15,578 bases of DNA from contig JAYUKV010000053.1 of the NCBI GenBank assembly GCA_043764135.1, positions 1 through 15,578 on the forward strand, in the 5' to 3' direction. The notes beneath the pieces are model-generated. The model saw only the letters and a program-made list of their open reading frames with translations. It ran no database searches and was not told where the DNA came from. Below are positions 6,808 to 13,114 of the stretch, piece by piece; position 1 is the first letter of the stretch; every line of letters starts with the position of its first letter. The DNA comes from JAYUKV01 sp043764135. Its GTDB lineage: Bacteria > Patescibacteriota > JACMRA01. Position numbers and translations under genes: made by a program.

Positions 6808-7662
6808 TTAGTTTTTGCCAAAAAACATCATCTTGATTACCTCTTGAACATATTGTTCGTTTCTAATATCATAGATTCGATATGCTAGGTTAATCAATTT
6901 GGGTCCAATTGACTCTCTGATAATATACTTATAAACCATCTTTTGGTCATTTGGATTATGGCCATATAGCGGAGTAGTCAAGAGTTGATAGAACAAGTCC
7001 TCCATAAAATCAGAAGTCAACTCGATATGTAACTCAAGACACTGGTCAGAACTATGCAATAAATCATAGACCTGATGAAAATGAATTGTAAGACCAAAGA
7101 TTTTCTTCAGAACTACTAAAATCGTAATACATGTGTATCTGACCAAAAAAGTATCCTGATCATTTTCACCTTTATTGTTTACGATATAGGGTACATATTG
7201 TTCAACCAAAAACTTGATCAATGAATCATTGATAAGTCTTACTGTCTCAGTTTTTTCAGAAGATTGTGCAAGGAAAAACAGACTTAAAAATTTTTTCAAT
7301 CTAATGTTTTTACCATAAGTTGGTAATTGTTCGATTAGATTAGTAAAAAGTAAATTTACTGCACTCTCTACTAGATCTGTTTCTAGCAATTCATTGTAAC
7401 CCTTCCATTGTTTAGAATGGTCGTTATAAGCAAGTACTAAATGATCAGAATTTTGGCATTTAGACTCTTTAAAGCTTACATATTGTGGTAGTGTCCAACA
7501 AGAAACTAACTCAATACCTGCATTGGAAACAACTGCATTTCGAGTAAGATCTAATTTTTTTTGTTTAAATTCGATTTCACTTGTTACAACAGGTTGATGA
7601 CCAATGGATAACTGATGATGATGCACTCTGGTTTTTGTAATTGAATCTTGGTAAGTTAACAT
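6808..7662 (-). CDS. hypothetical protein, 284 aa
   Basis: Unrecognised. From ATG 7662 it has 284 residues, soluble and mostly helical from about residue 95 on, with no signal peptide. The first ~90 residues contain a His cluster (VHHHQ, near residue 13) and more beta-like sequence. The open frame extends 27 codons upstream to a GTG, but AGGAG (plus coordinates 7668-7672) five bases before ATG 7662 decides the start. A minus-strand promoter (TTGCAA 7786-7791, extended -10 TGC-TATAAC at 7763-7768) gives a Shine-Dalgarno-containing leader of about 95 bases. The -35 is shared with the divergent transporter gene. Its -10 region carries the 12-mer AATATGTGCTAT, identical to that before the interrupted gene 14184-14705, hinting at shared regulation. 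A long hairpin closes the gene. Confidence 0.75.
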   Translation of the reverse strand: MLTYQDSITKTRVHHHQLSIGHQPVVTSEIEFKQKKLDLTRNAVVSNAGIELVSCWTLPQYVSFKESKCQNSDHLVLAYNDHSKQWKGYNELLETDLVESAVNLLFTNLIEQLPTYGKNIRLKKFLSLFFLAQSSEKTETVRLINDSLIKFLVEQYVPYIVNNKGENDQDTFLVRYTCITILVVLKKIFGLTIHFHQVYDLLHSSDQCLELHIELTSDFMEDLFYQLLTTPLYGHNPNDQKMVYKYIIRESIGPKLINLAYRIYDIRNEQYVQEVIKMMFFGKN

Positions 7663-7762
7663 TTCAACTCCTAAAGAACGATGAGATTTTTTGAATTTAT
7701 GGACTGTTTTATGGACACAAAGCTTGCTACAAAATATTTGCACAAACTATGAACAAATGATG

Positions 7763-7791
7763 GTTATAGCACATATTCATATTAATTGCAA
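7763..7791 (-). promoter_or_regulatory. promoter of the 284-aa gene, shared palindromic -35
   Basis: On the minus strand, TTGCAA (7786-7791), a 17-base spacer and TATAAC (7763-7768), preceded by TGC as in extended -10 promoters. The palindromic -35 hexamer is also used by the plus-strand promoter at 7786-7814. Confidence 0.65.
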
Positions 7792-7814
7792 TGTTAGTTT
7801 AAATAGCGTATAAT
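7786..7814 (+). promoter_or_regulatory. promoter of the EamA gene, apparently leaderless
   Basis: TTGCAA (7786-7791), a 17-base spacer and a perfect TATAAT (7809-7814). ATG 7823 follows after eight bases, so the message starts at or beside the start codon. There is no Shine-Dalgarno. Confidence 0.7.
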
Positions 7815-7822
7815 CATGTTCA

Positions 7823-8734
7823 ATGAAAAAAGAAAACCTCAATTTTCTCCCTCTTCTATTGATAGCATTTATTTGGTCAACAACTAATTATATCAACAAA
7901 GACTTACTGTCTAATGTGGGACCGTTTACAATACTATTAGTCAGATTTGGAATTGCTTTTTTGATTCTTACTTCTATATTATTGATTAATAAAAGAAATA
8001 TCTTCCAAAATTGGAAGGTTGGAATTATTACAGGATTTGTTGTAGCTATATTTTACTCACTCTATAATTTTTCATTAATTACTTCCAGTCCTGTAAACGC
8101 CAGCTTTATTGTTAATTCATCTTTTATATTTATTCCTTTTTTAGCATTGTTTATTGAGAAAAAAAAGATAGTAATTTTTGATCTATTTAGTATATCATTG
8201 GCTATTTTGGGGTTGTATTATATTGGTGGGAATTTGGGTGGTTTTCAATTTGGTGATATTCTCGCTATTTTTGGGGCTTTATTCTATGCATTGTATATTG
8301 TTCTAGTTAACAATTATGCCGCTAAAGAAGATGTGTTGGTCGAAGTAAATCAACAATTTTTTGTTGTAGTAATTTTTTCAACAATTGGGCATTTTATCCA
8401 AAAAGAATCTTTAACAATCTCAGATAATGCTGCAATACTTCAACTTTTATATCTAGCAATTTTCCCAACATTAATATGTTTTCTACTTCTTAATTGGGCT
8501 GAGAAGAAAGTTAGCCCACTATTATCATCTTTTATTATTTCTTTAGATGCTGTTTTAACAGCAATATATGGACTGATGATAGGCCAAGTTACATTAAGTT
8601 GGGTTTTATTATTAGGGATATTACTGTTTCAACTTGCTTTGTTGAGTAATAATGAGGTGGTGAGGAAAAAAATTGTGATTTTTATTTTAAATTCTAGAGA
8701 TTATTTAGTTGATTTATTTAAATTTAATTTTTGA
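7823..8734 (+). CDS. EamA/DMT-family membrane transporter, 303 aa
   Basis: A polytopic inner-membrane protein of the drug/metabolite transporter superfamily, built of two EamA repeats with about ten hydrophobic helices in total. The start (LLLIAFIWSTTNYINKDL) matches the typical first helix of the fold, with the conserved Trp-Ser-Thr region. Helix 2 includes the Arg-Phe-Gly that often follows PFTILLVR in this family. Members export amino acids, nucleosides or other small metabolites; the substrate cannot be read from sequence. Length is normal for a two-repeat EamA protein, with a short basic and hydrophobic tail after the last helix. It is transcribed from the plus-strand side of the divergent TTGCAA promoter and looks leaderless. 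It ends with TGA, which shows TGA is a stop here. Confidence 0.88.
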   Translation: MKKENLNFLPLLLIAFIWSTTNYINKDLLSNVGPFTILLVRFGIAFLILTSILLINKRNIFQNWKVGIITGFVVAIFYSLYNFSLITSSPVNASFIVNSSFIFIPFLALFIEKKKIVIFDLFSISLAILGLYYIGGNLGGFQFGDILAIFGALFYALYIVLVNNYAAKEDVLVEVNQQFFVVVIFSTIGHFIQKESLTISDNAAILQLLYLAIFPTLICFLLLNWAEKKVSPLLSSFIISLDAVLTAIYGLMIGQVTLSWVLLLGILLFQLALLSNNEVVRKKIVIFILNSRDYLVDLFKFNF

Positions 8735-8778
8735 GATTTGGCTGAACTTTTATAACTAATTCATGTCTATCTCTTGTT

Positions 8779-8819
8779 ACTTTTGATACCAAAAGATAAC
8801 CAAAAGTACATCTTTTTTT
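8779..8819 (+). terminator. possible terminator with alternative hairpins
   Basis: ACTTTTG (8779-8785) can pair with CAAAAGT (8801-8807). CTTTTG (8780-8785) can alternatively pair with CAAAAG (8790-8795) around ATAC. Seven Ts follow at 8813-8819. It lies about 45 bases after the EamA stop. Confidence 0.5.
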
Positions 8820-8860
8820 CTTTCACTTCCTAATATCAGAGAAATCGTTACACAAGGAAG

Positions 8861-9094
8861 TTACAGTACAAATAAATTAATCTCACTAACAGTTGAACCG
8901 TTAGCAAAAACTGAAAAAGCTGGATTAGCAAGTGCTTCACCGAAAGTTGATGGTTCTAGGGAGCTAATCTGTTCTTTGGTTAATCCAAGTCTGAAAGTTT
9001 TAATAAACGGCCAAAAAATTGAATTCCCAATTGTAGTCCCTTGAAATAGAACAATCAAGACGATTGTGAAAAGCACAGAAAGTGCCTCAGTCAT
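8861..9094 (-). CDS. small membrane protein, 77 aa
   Basis: Unrecognised. The N-terminus (about residues 5-19) is one hydrophobic helix preceded by a Glu, followed by a short aromatic stretch (IFWPFIKTF) and a polar C-terminal half. It is probably a single-pass or peripheral membrane protein. It is short, but its signals are the best in the window: TTGACA (9167-9172), 17 bases, TATGTT (9144-9149), and a full AGGAGG (plus coordinates 9100-9105) five bases before ATG 9094. The sequence also looks less AT-rich than its surroundings. It sits next to a relaxase relic, so it may be a surviving piece of the same mobile element; that is inference. Confidence 0.7.
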   Translation of the reverse strand: MTEALSVLFTIVLIVLFQGTTIGNSIFWPFIKTFRLGLTKEQISSLEPSTFGEALANPAFSVFANGSTVSEINLFVL

Positions 9095-9143
9095 TTTATC
9101 CTCCTAATATTGCAAGGGTTGAAAGAAATTAACCTTACCTCTT

Positions 9144-9172
9144 AACATACCATACTTTTACCCTATTGTCAA
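9144..9172 (-). promoter_or_regulatory. consensus sigma70 promoter of the 77-aa gene
   Basis: A perfect -35 (TTGACA, 9167-9172), a 17-base spacer and TATGTT (9144-9149), read on the minus strand. The leader is about 43 bases and contains AGGAGG (9100-9105). It is the strongest match in the window. Confidence 0.75.
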
Positions 9173-9286
9173 CTACTTATCCCCCATTTTATAACATTTG
9201 TAAGCAATATTTAATATTCAAAATATTCAAAATATTTTCTAGTTATATATTTACAAAATCACCCATTTAAACAATATTAAAGATAT

Positions 9287-9618
9287 ATGCTCCGTATCAC
9301 AGCTATGAAATCAGAGAAGTATTTACTGAAGGACTTCAAAAAGCTGATCATTACCGTGACCAAGTTTTACTTGATCCTGTTTATGTTGGTTCTTTAGCTG
9401 AAAAGTTAGGAATAAGAGGTGTTTTGGTTACTGCTGAAAACTTTACACAGCTATTTAACAATATCAATCCTGTAACTACTATGCAGGTTACACCTGTAAT
9501 GGCAAAAGATAGAAAGAACTATTACGATTTTACTTTTTCTGCTCCTAAGTCTGTTTCTGTTTTATGAGCTACTAATGATAATGTTATAGCCTACTCACCT
9601 TTTAATTGTACAAAATAA
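9287..9618 (+). pseudogene. TrwC/MobF conjugative relaxase N-terminal fragment, decayed
   Basis: The conceptual product starts MLRITAMKSEKYLLKDFKK, then after a one-base frameshift near 9343 continues ADHYRDQVLLDPVYVGSLAE and on to DFTFSAPKSVSVL. This is the order of the N-terminus of TrwC/MobF relaxases: MLxI start, DYY-like motif, and the SAPKSVS block. An in-frame TGA (9565-9567) stands where the family usually has Trp (SVSVLWA). After ATNDNVIA the similarity stops and a TAA ends the frame at 9618. The His-triad metal site and the helicase part are missing. A relaxase nicks oriT and is covalently attached to the transferred strand; this copy cannot work. The lesions are a frameshift, a nonsense codon and a 3' deletion, so an integrative or plasmid-derived element once sat here. 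Confidence 0.85.
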
Positions 9619-9737
9619 TCGAATAACTCGCTGTGCTCAGACAGTTCTCAATTTTGAAAAAATTAACCTGATTTACTATTATAGCAAGACGGTCGTTGCA
9701 GAAGGAAAGAAGCAAAAAGGGAGGGGTGTTTTATTTA

Positions 9738-9766
9738 TTGACTATATAGGAATTATTATATAGTAT
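9738..9766 (+). promoter_or_regulatory. promoter of the DNPH1-like gene
   Basis: TTGACT (9738-9743), a 17-base spacer and TAGTAT (9761-9766). The transcript would begin around 9773, leaving a leader of about 20 bases with AGGA at 9783-9786. Confidence 0.55.
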
Positions 9767-9795
9767 GAATATACTCCTTATTAGGAAATTTAGTC

Positions 9796-10206
9796 ATGAC
9801 TTTAACTGCTTTAAAAGTGTATTTTTCTCACCCTATCAATTCGATGAGTGAAGAATACATTAATGCAATGCACAATATCTCTACTCAATTAAGTGAGGTT
9901 GGGTTTGAGATTTTGCCTTATGCTGATAAAATAAAGAAAAAGTTATCTGATTCTGATATCTATCATTATGATATGGCACAAATCGCAGCTTGTGATTTAC
10001 TAGTCTGTATAGTAGACAAAGGTTCTACTGGTGTTGGAATGGAGATTAAAGAAGCTCTCCATATAGGTAAATCCGTTATCGCGTTTCACCTTAACCAATC
10101 ACATGTTTCTCCAATGGTTACAGGTATGAAACATCCAAAATACGACTGCATTTCAATTGTTGATTACCATCAAATCCCAGCAATATTAAAGTCTATGAAT
10201 CATTAG
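9796..10206 (+). CDS. DNPH1/Rcl-like 2'-deoxynucleoside 5'-monophosphate N-glycosidase, 136 aa
   Basis: It belongs to the nucleoside 2-deoxyribosyltransferase fold. The order of motifs fits DNPH1/Rcl better than the transferases: an N-terminal beta strand with YFSHPI, then IYHYDM with Asp59, AACDLLVCIVDKGSTGVGME with the phosphate-binding Ser/Thr and the presumed catalytic Glu83, and GKSVIAF. Known members hydrolyse the N-glycosidic bond of 5-hydroxymethyl-dUMP or other deoxynucleoside monophosphates in the cytoplasm, preventing misincorporation. Substrate preference cannot be read here. Generic nucleoside 2-deoxyribosyltransferase is the alternative. Length (136 aa) is close to the family norm. 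AGGA (9783-9786) lies nine bases before the ATG. It is a lone gene with its own promoter and a terminator at 10221-10243, just downstream of the relaxase relic. Confidence 0.75.
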   Translation: MTLTALKVYFSHPINSMSEEYINAMHNISTQLSEVGFEILPYADKIKKKLSDSDIYHYDMAQIAACDLLVCIVDKGSTGVGMEIKEALHIGKSVIAFHLNQSHVSPMVTGMKHPKYDCISIVDYHQIPAILKSMNH

Positions 10207-10220
10207 CTATCAATATTTAA

Positions 10221-10243
10221 TCACCTGTTTTAGGTGAATTTTT
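10221..10243 (+). terminator. intrinsic terminator
   Basis: TCACCT (10221-10226) pairs with AGGTGA (10232-10237) around GTTTT. The tail ATTTTT follows at 10238-10243. It ends the DNPH1-like gene, 15 bases after its stop. Confidence 0.8.
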
Positions 10244-10298
10244 ATTAATCTAGGATAGATATAAATCCTAATTACTTTTTAATAAACTATTTATATAT

Positions 10299-10328
10299 TT
10301 TACATTTTTAAACTTTTATATTTATTAT
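10299..10328 (+). promoter_or_regulatory. promoter of the 58-aa/HIT/GT28 operon, apparently leaderless
   Basis: TTTACA (10299-10304), an 18-base spacer and TATTAT (10323-10328). ATG 10336 follows after seven bases with no Shine-Dalgarno. Confidence 0.55.
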
Positions 10329-10335
10329 CTTCAAT

Positions 10336-10512
10336 ATGTTTAACCTTAAATCCAAAGATTTTGATTTGTTTACACTTCTATCTTCAGTTTCGTTTTTTAT
10401 TATCGCATTAGTAACTTTATTTAATAACCAATCTTCACAATTTATAGGTTGGATAATTATAAGTATAGTATTTGCTTTGATCTCAATTTTCCGCTCAAAA
10501 TCTAAGAATTAA
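10336..10512 (+). CDS. small two-helix membrane protein, 58 aa
   Basis: This short ORF has not been given a family. It codes for 58 residues: MFNLKSKDFD, then a hydrophobic helix at about 11-29, a short polar turn (NNQSSQ), a second helix at about 36-52, and a basic tail (RSKSKN). That predicts a two-pass hairpin with both ends probably cytoplasmic. Its ATG lies seven bases after a TATTAT box, fitting the leaderless pattern of this window. Its stop is four bases before the HIT gene start, and the HIT gene lacks a Shine-Dalgarno. That spacing points to translational coupling and supports the small ORF being real. The function is unknown; location suggests a link with the HIT/glycosyltransferase pair. 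Confidence 0.65.
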   Translation: MFNLKSKDFDLFTLLSSVSFFIIALVTLFNNQSSQFIGWIIISIVFALISIFRSKSKN

Positions 10513-10516
10513 TTTT

Positions 10517-10903
10517 ATGTCTTCAGTTTTTACACAGATTGTTGAAAGAAAGATTCCAGCCTATATTGTAGATGAGAATGAAAAATTCATTGCAATTCTA
10601 GCTCGGGGACAAGTTCAACATGGTCATACGTTAGTAATTCCAAAATCATATATAGATAAATACACTGATATGGACCCAAAAGACTTTGGAGAATTGCAAG
10701 AATATGCTTGCATAATTGCCAAAAAGCTTAAGCTTGCCTTCCCGTCCAAAGCAAGAATTATTATGAATATAGTAGGTTTTGAAGTACCGCATTTACATAT
10801 TCATTTAATTCCTTCAAACTCAGAGAAGGAGTCATACGGCCCAGGCAATATTTTATCAGAAGATAAAATGAAAACAATTCTTGAAACAATAATAGGAGTC
10901 TAA
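10517..10903 (+). CDS. HIT-family hydrolase, 128 aa
   Basis: A histidine-triad protein. The signature VPHLHIHLIP is at residues 90-99, with the triad His92, His94 and His96; the middle His usually forms the nucleotidyl intermediate. Upstream is the expected GHTLVIPKSYI strand near residues 36-46. HIT enzymes (Hint/Fhit type) hydrolyse nucleoside phosphoramidates or adenylated compounds in the cytoplasm. The Hint-like branch is likely from length, but substrate is open. Four bases separate it from the 58-aa gene upstream, and only two bases lie between its stop and the next ATG, so it is the middle gene of an operon. No Shine-Dalgarno is visible, consistent with coupling to the upstream stop. 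Confidence 0.88.
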   Translation: MSSVFTQIVERKIPAYIVDENEKFIAILARGQVQHGHTLVIPKSYIDKYTDMDPKDFGELQEYACIIAKKLKLAFPSKARIIMNIVGFEVPHLHIHLIPSNSEKESYGPGNILSEDKMKTILETIIGV

Positions 10904-10905
10904 GG

Positions 10906-11961
10906 ATGAAAATTTTAATTTTTTACACTCAAGCAGGTGGAGGTCATAAAAATGCGGCTTTTTTACTCGCTTCTTTTCTAAATCAACATGAAGTTAAAAT
11001 TGTGGATTTAGGAAATGACAACCCTATTACTAACTGGTTTTATACCGATGGATATGTTTTATTAACTGAAAAATTGACTTGGTTATGGGCTTTATTAACC
11101 ATGTTTTGGAAAACCAGAATTGGTCAATTTATCTCTAAACAAGTCTTTAAATCCAATCACAGAAGGACTATAAAAAAAGAGATTGATTCTTTTAAACCAG
11201 ATAAAATAGTTTCAACTTATTTTTTTAGCTCATCTATTAGCAATCAGTACAATCCTTCTATTCCGGCTTACTATCTAGTGTCAGAAATATTTGGAGCTCC
11301 TGTAATATGGTTCGATTCTAATAAGGTAAAATACATTGTAGCTTCACAAACAATCTACCAACAAGGCTTAGATCAAGGAATATTTGCAAACAATTTAATA
11401 CCTTTCACAGAATTCTTCAAACCCGCCAATTCTAATTTAACTTTTGAAATACCAAACTCTAACTATGACAAAAAAATATTAATAGTCGGAGGAGGGTCCT
11501 CGCTTCCAAAAGGAGTTGAACTTACCAAAAAATTACTAAACTCACAATTAAATTATCAGTTTTATATTGTTACTGGAAGTAATTACAGATTAAAAAACCG
11601 CTTAAAACAGCTAACTTCCAAAGATCCAAGATTTATAATTTTAGGATTCGTTGATTACCTACCATCATTAATCAAACAAGTAGATGTTATTATTTCCAAA
11701 GCAGGTCCAGCAATAATCACCGAAGTACTAAGCGCCAAAAAACCAATTATCCTCTACCATTATTATTGGGAACAAGAAAAACCAAATGTAGAATTTATAG
11801 TAAATAATAATTTTGGAATTTATACTCCAGATTTAACCAAACTTGTAAATGGATTACCCACAATTTTAATGAGTACAAAATGGCAACAGTGTATAACAAA
11901 TGCCAAGGAACATAAGTTTGAAAACTCTATCAAGAAAATTGCACAATACATTGTAGAATGA
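10906..11961 (+). CDS. GT28-family glycosyltransferase, MGDG-synthase/UgtP-like, 351 aa
   Basis: The N-terminus (KILIFYTQAGGGHKNAA, residues 2-18) has the GGGH acceptor-side motif typical of MGDG synthase, UgtP and MurG-type GT-B enzymes. The C-terminal half has a Rossmann strand ending in GGG (195-197) and the nucleotide-sugar site ISKAGPAIITEVLSAKKPII at about 263-282, where plant and Bacillus enzymes have SKPGG...E. Members transfer Glc or Gal from UDP-sugar to diacylglycerol on the inner membrane face. Here the Pro-Gly-Gly is altered to Ala-Gly-Pro, so donor specificity is uncertain. Length is typical for a single-domain-pair enzyme. A strong AGGAG (10894-10898) lies seven bases before the ATG, partly within the upstream HIT gene. 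A hairpin follows at 11968-11991. Confidence 0.82.
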   Translation: MKILIFYTQAGGGHKNAAFLLASFLNQHEVKIVDLGNDNPITNWFYTDGYVLLTEKLTWLWALLTMFWKTRIGQFISKQVFKSNHRRTIKKEIDSFKPDKIVSTYFFSSSISNQYNPSIPAYYLVSEIFGAPVIWFDSNKVKYIVASQTIYQQGLDQGIFANNLIPFTEFFKPANSNLTFEIPNSNYDKKILIVGGGSSLPKGVELTKKLLNSQLNYQFYIVTGSNYRLKNRLKQLTSKDPRFIILGFVDYLPSLIKQVDVIISKAGPAIITEVLSAKKPIILYHYYWEQEKPNVEFIVNNNFGIYTPDLTKLVNGLPTILMSTKWQQCITNAKEHKFENSIKKIAQYIVE

Positions 11962-11967
11962 AATAAC

Positions 11968-11991
11968 CCCCGATTTTAAAATAAATCGGGG
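11968..11991 (+). terminator. hairpin after the glycosyltransferase
   Basis: CCCCGATTT (11968-11976) pairs with AAATCGGGG (11983-11991) around TAAAAT. It lies six bases after the stop. The tail ATTGATTTA is only moderately T-rich. Confidence 0.7.
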
Positions 11992-12177
11992 ATTGATTTA
12001 TGTGCGTTATTGTTTAACAAAAAGATTTTTTGATCGCTTAACTATTTACGAAATCTTTAATTAAAAGTTTAAATTAAACCTGTTTATTTAATCACCACTT
12101 ATAACTTAATAGTTACAAATGAATTAATATTTATAAACACCACTTCTAACATTAGAATAAATAAAGAAGAATATTTC

Positions 12178-12203
12178 CCTTAAAAGTAATTACTTCTTTA
12201 AGG
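12178..12203. repeat. inverted repeat, possible operator or hairpin
   Basis: CCTTAAA (12178-12184) and TTTAAGG (12197-12203) flank AGTAATTACT, itself a palindrome. No T-tract follows, so it is not an obvious terminator. It lies about 150 bases before the ceramidase-like gene. Confidence 0.45.
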
Positions 12204-12316
12204 ATTATACTATTGTAAGAAGACACAATTATAAGTATAAATTACAACTTTCTTGGTCATTGCACTTTTTTGGGCCTATTCTTTGTTAGAAGTGACTATT
12301 AATTATACAGGTTCAT

Positions 12317-12345
12317 TTGTAATTTTTAATAAATTAAAATAATTA
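12317..12345 (+). promoter_or_regulatory. promoter of the ceramidase-like gene, apparently leaderless
   Basis: TTGTAA (12317-12322), a 17-base spacer and TAATTA (12340-12345). ATG 12354 follows after eight bases; no Shine-Dalgarno is visible. Very AT-rich context lowers confidence. Confidence 0.4.
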
Positions 12346-12353
12346 TTTTAGTC

Positions 12354-13046
12354 ATGAACTGTAACCCTTACCAAGAATTTTTAGGTAGTAGTAAAGGAGC
12401 GATAGGGAGAATAAGCGCTGATTTTGCAGAGAATAATCTCTGTGGCTATGTTGCACAACCTGCAAATGTAATTTCTTCTATAGCTTATATAGTTGTTGGG
12501 ATAGTCTTATATAATAGAACTAAGAATTTAATTTATCTATTTCTTTATACTTTACTCGGACTAGGAAGTATAGCTCTTCATGCAAGCGCAAGTCAATTAA
12601 GTCAGTTTATAGACTTTGGGGGAATGTTCTTAGTTATAATGTATTTATTCGCTCATACACTTAAGACTTCAACCAATTTATCAAATAAATTAATTAATAT
12701 AATACTTGTATCTACTATTATTTTTGAATTTGGGGTTTTGATATTTGCTGTTAATTATAGAATTCTTGTTTTTGCTTTTGTACTTCTTTCTTTATTAATA
12801 ATTGAGACTAGATTTATAATTAAACAACGATTAGATAATAGATTGTGGGTTAAAGGTTGGGTTATATTTTTAATTTCATTTATTATTTGGTTGATGGATG
12901 AATATAGGTTATGGGATATTGATTCTATAGAACATATAATTAATGCTCATGTATTCTGGCATATAGGTACAGCATATGCTTTATACTTAGTCTCAGTTTA
13001 CTATATTAATAAAACTTCTCAAAAAACACATAAAGAATCTATTTGA
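12354..13046 (+). CDS. ceramidase-family (CREST) integral membrane hydrolase, 230 aa
   Basis: About seven hydrophobic helices carry the alkaline ceramidase pattern. DFAENNLCGYVAQPANVISS (23-42) matches the N-terminal block with its acidic residues. SIALH (72-76) and Asp87 match the Ser and first His of helix 2 and the Asp eleven residues on, and AHVFWH (198-203) supplies His199 and His203. In human ACER3 the equivalent Ser, Asp and three His bind the catalytic zinc and drive amide hydrolysis in the membrane. All five are present with the same spacing (Ser-x3-His, His-x10-Asp, His-x3-His), so the enzyme is probably active on a lipid or other amide; ceramide itself is not proven. The gene looks leaderless. 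It ends in TGA, about 70 bases before the AlaRS fragment, and follows the glycolipid-synthase operon by 390 bases. Confidence 0.8.
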   Translation: MNCNPYQEFLGSSKGAIGRISADFAENNLCGYVAQPANVISSIAYIVVGIVLYNRTKNLIYLFLYTLLGLGSIALHASASQLSQFIDFGGMFLVIMYLFAHTLKTSTNLSNKLINIILVSTIIFEFGVLIFAVNYRILVFAFVLLSLLIIETRFIIKQRLDNRLWVKGWVIFLISFIIWLMDEYRLWDIDSIEHIINAHVFWHIGTAYALYLVSVYYINKTSQKTHKESI

Positions 13047-13078
13047 GCCTAAAATATCAGTCATATACCATCAATAAC

Positions 13079-13108
13079 TTGATAATTTTTACAAAATTTA
13101 CCTATAAT
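13079..13108 (+). promoter_or_regulatory. promoter of the AlaRS half-gene, leaderless
   Basis: TTGATA (13079-13084), an 18-base spacer and a perfect TATAAT (13103-13108), followed after six bases by ATG 13115. This is the clearest leaderless arrangement here. It also shows that the TTG start at 13043, within the preceding gene's end, is unlikely. Confidence 0.7.
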
Positions 13109-13114
13109 CAATTT

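Larger units (their letters stand above)
11962..12353. other. long AT-rich intergenic region
   Basis: Beyond the terminator at 11968-11991 and the promoter at 12317-12345, the main structure is an inverted repeat at 12178-12203 (CCTTAAA with TTTAAGG, and a palindromic AGTAATTACT inside). A 33-codon open frame at 12241-12342 (hydrophobic, starting at a possible TTG 12253) could be a peptide or a relic but has no convincing start. No RNA gene is recognisable. Confidence 0.5.

Noticed and set aside
7663..7743. 27 extra N-terminal codons for the 284-aa protein from GTG 7743.
   Set aside because: AGGAG lies five bases before ATG 7662, and the extension falls in the leader just after the predicted transcript start.
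9565..9567. TGA at a conserved Trp/aromatic position as a sign of a recoded genetic code.
   Set aside because: TGA cleanly ends the genes at 8734, 11961 and 13046, and the same reading also has a frameshift and a 3' deletion, so it is decay.
12253..12342. Short hydrophobic peptide frame before the ceramidase-like gene.
   Set aside because: Only a TTG start, no Shine-Dalgarno or convincing promoter, and it overlaps the promoter of the next gene; mentioned only in the intergenic entry.
13043..13114. TTG start overlapping the ceramidase gene for the AlaRS half.
   Set aside because: The extra residues do not match AlaRS, and a perfect TATAAT sits inside that extension six bases before ATG 13115.
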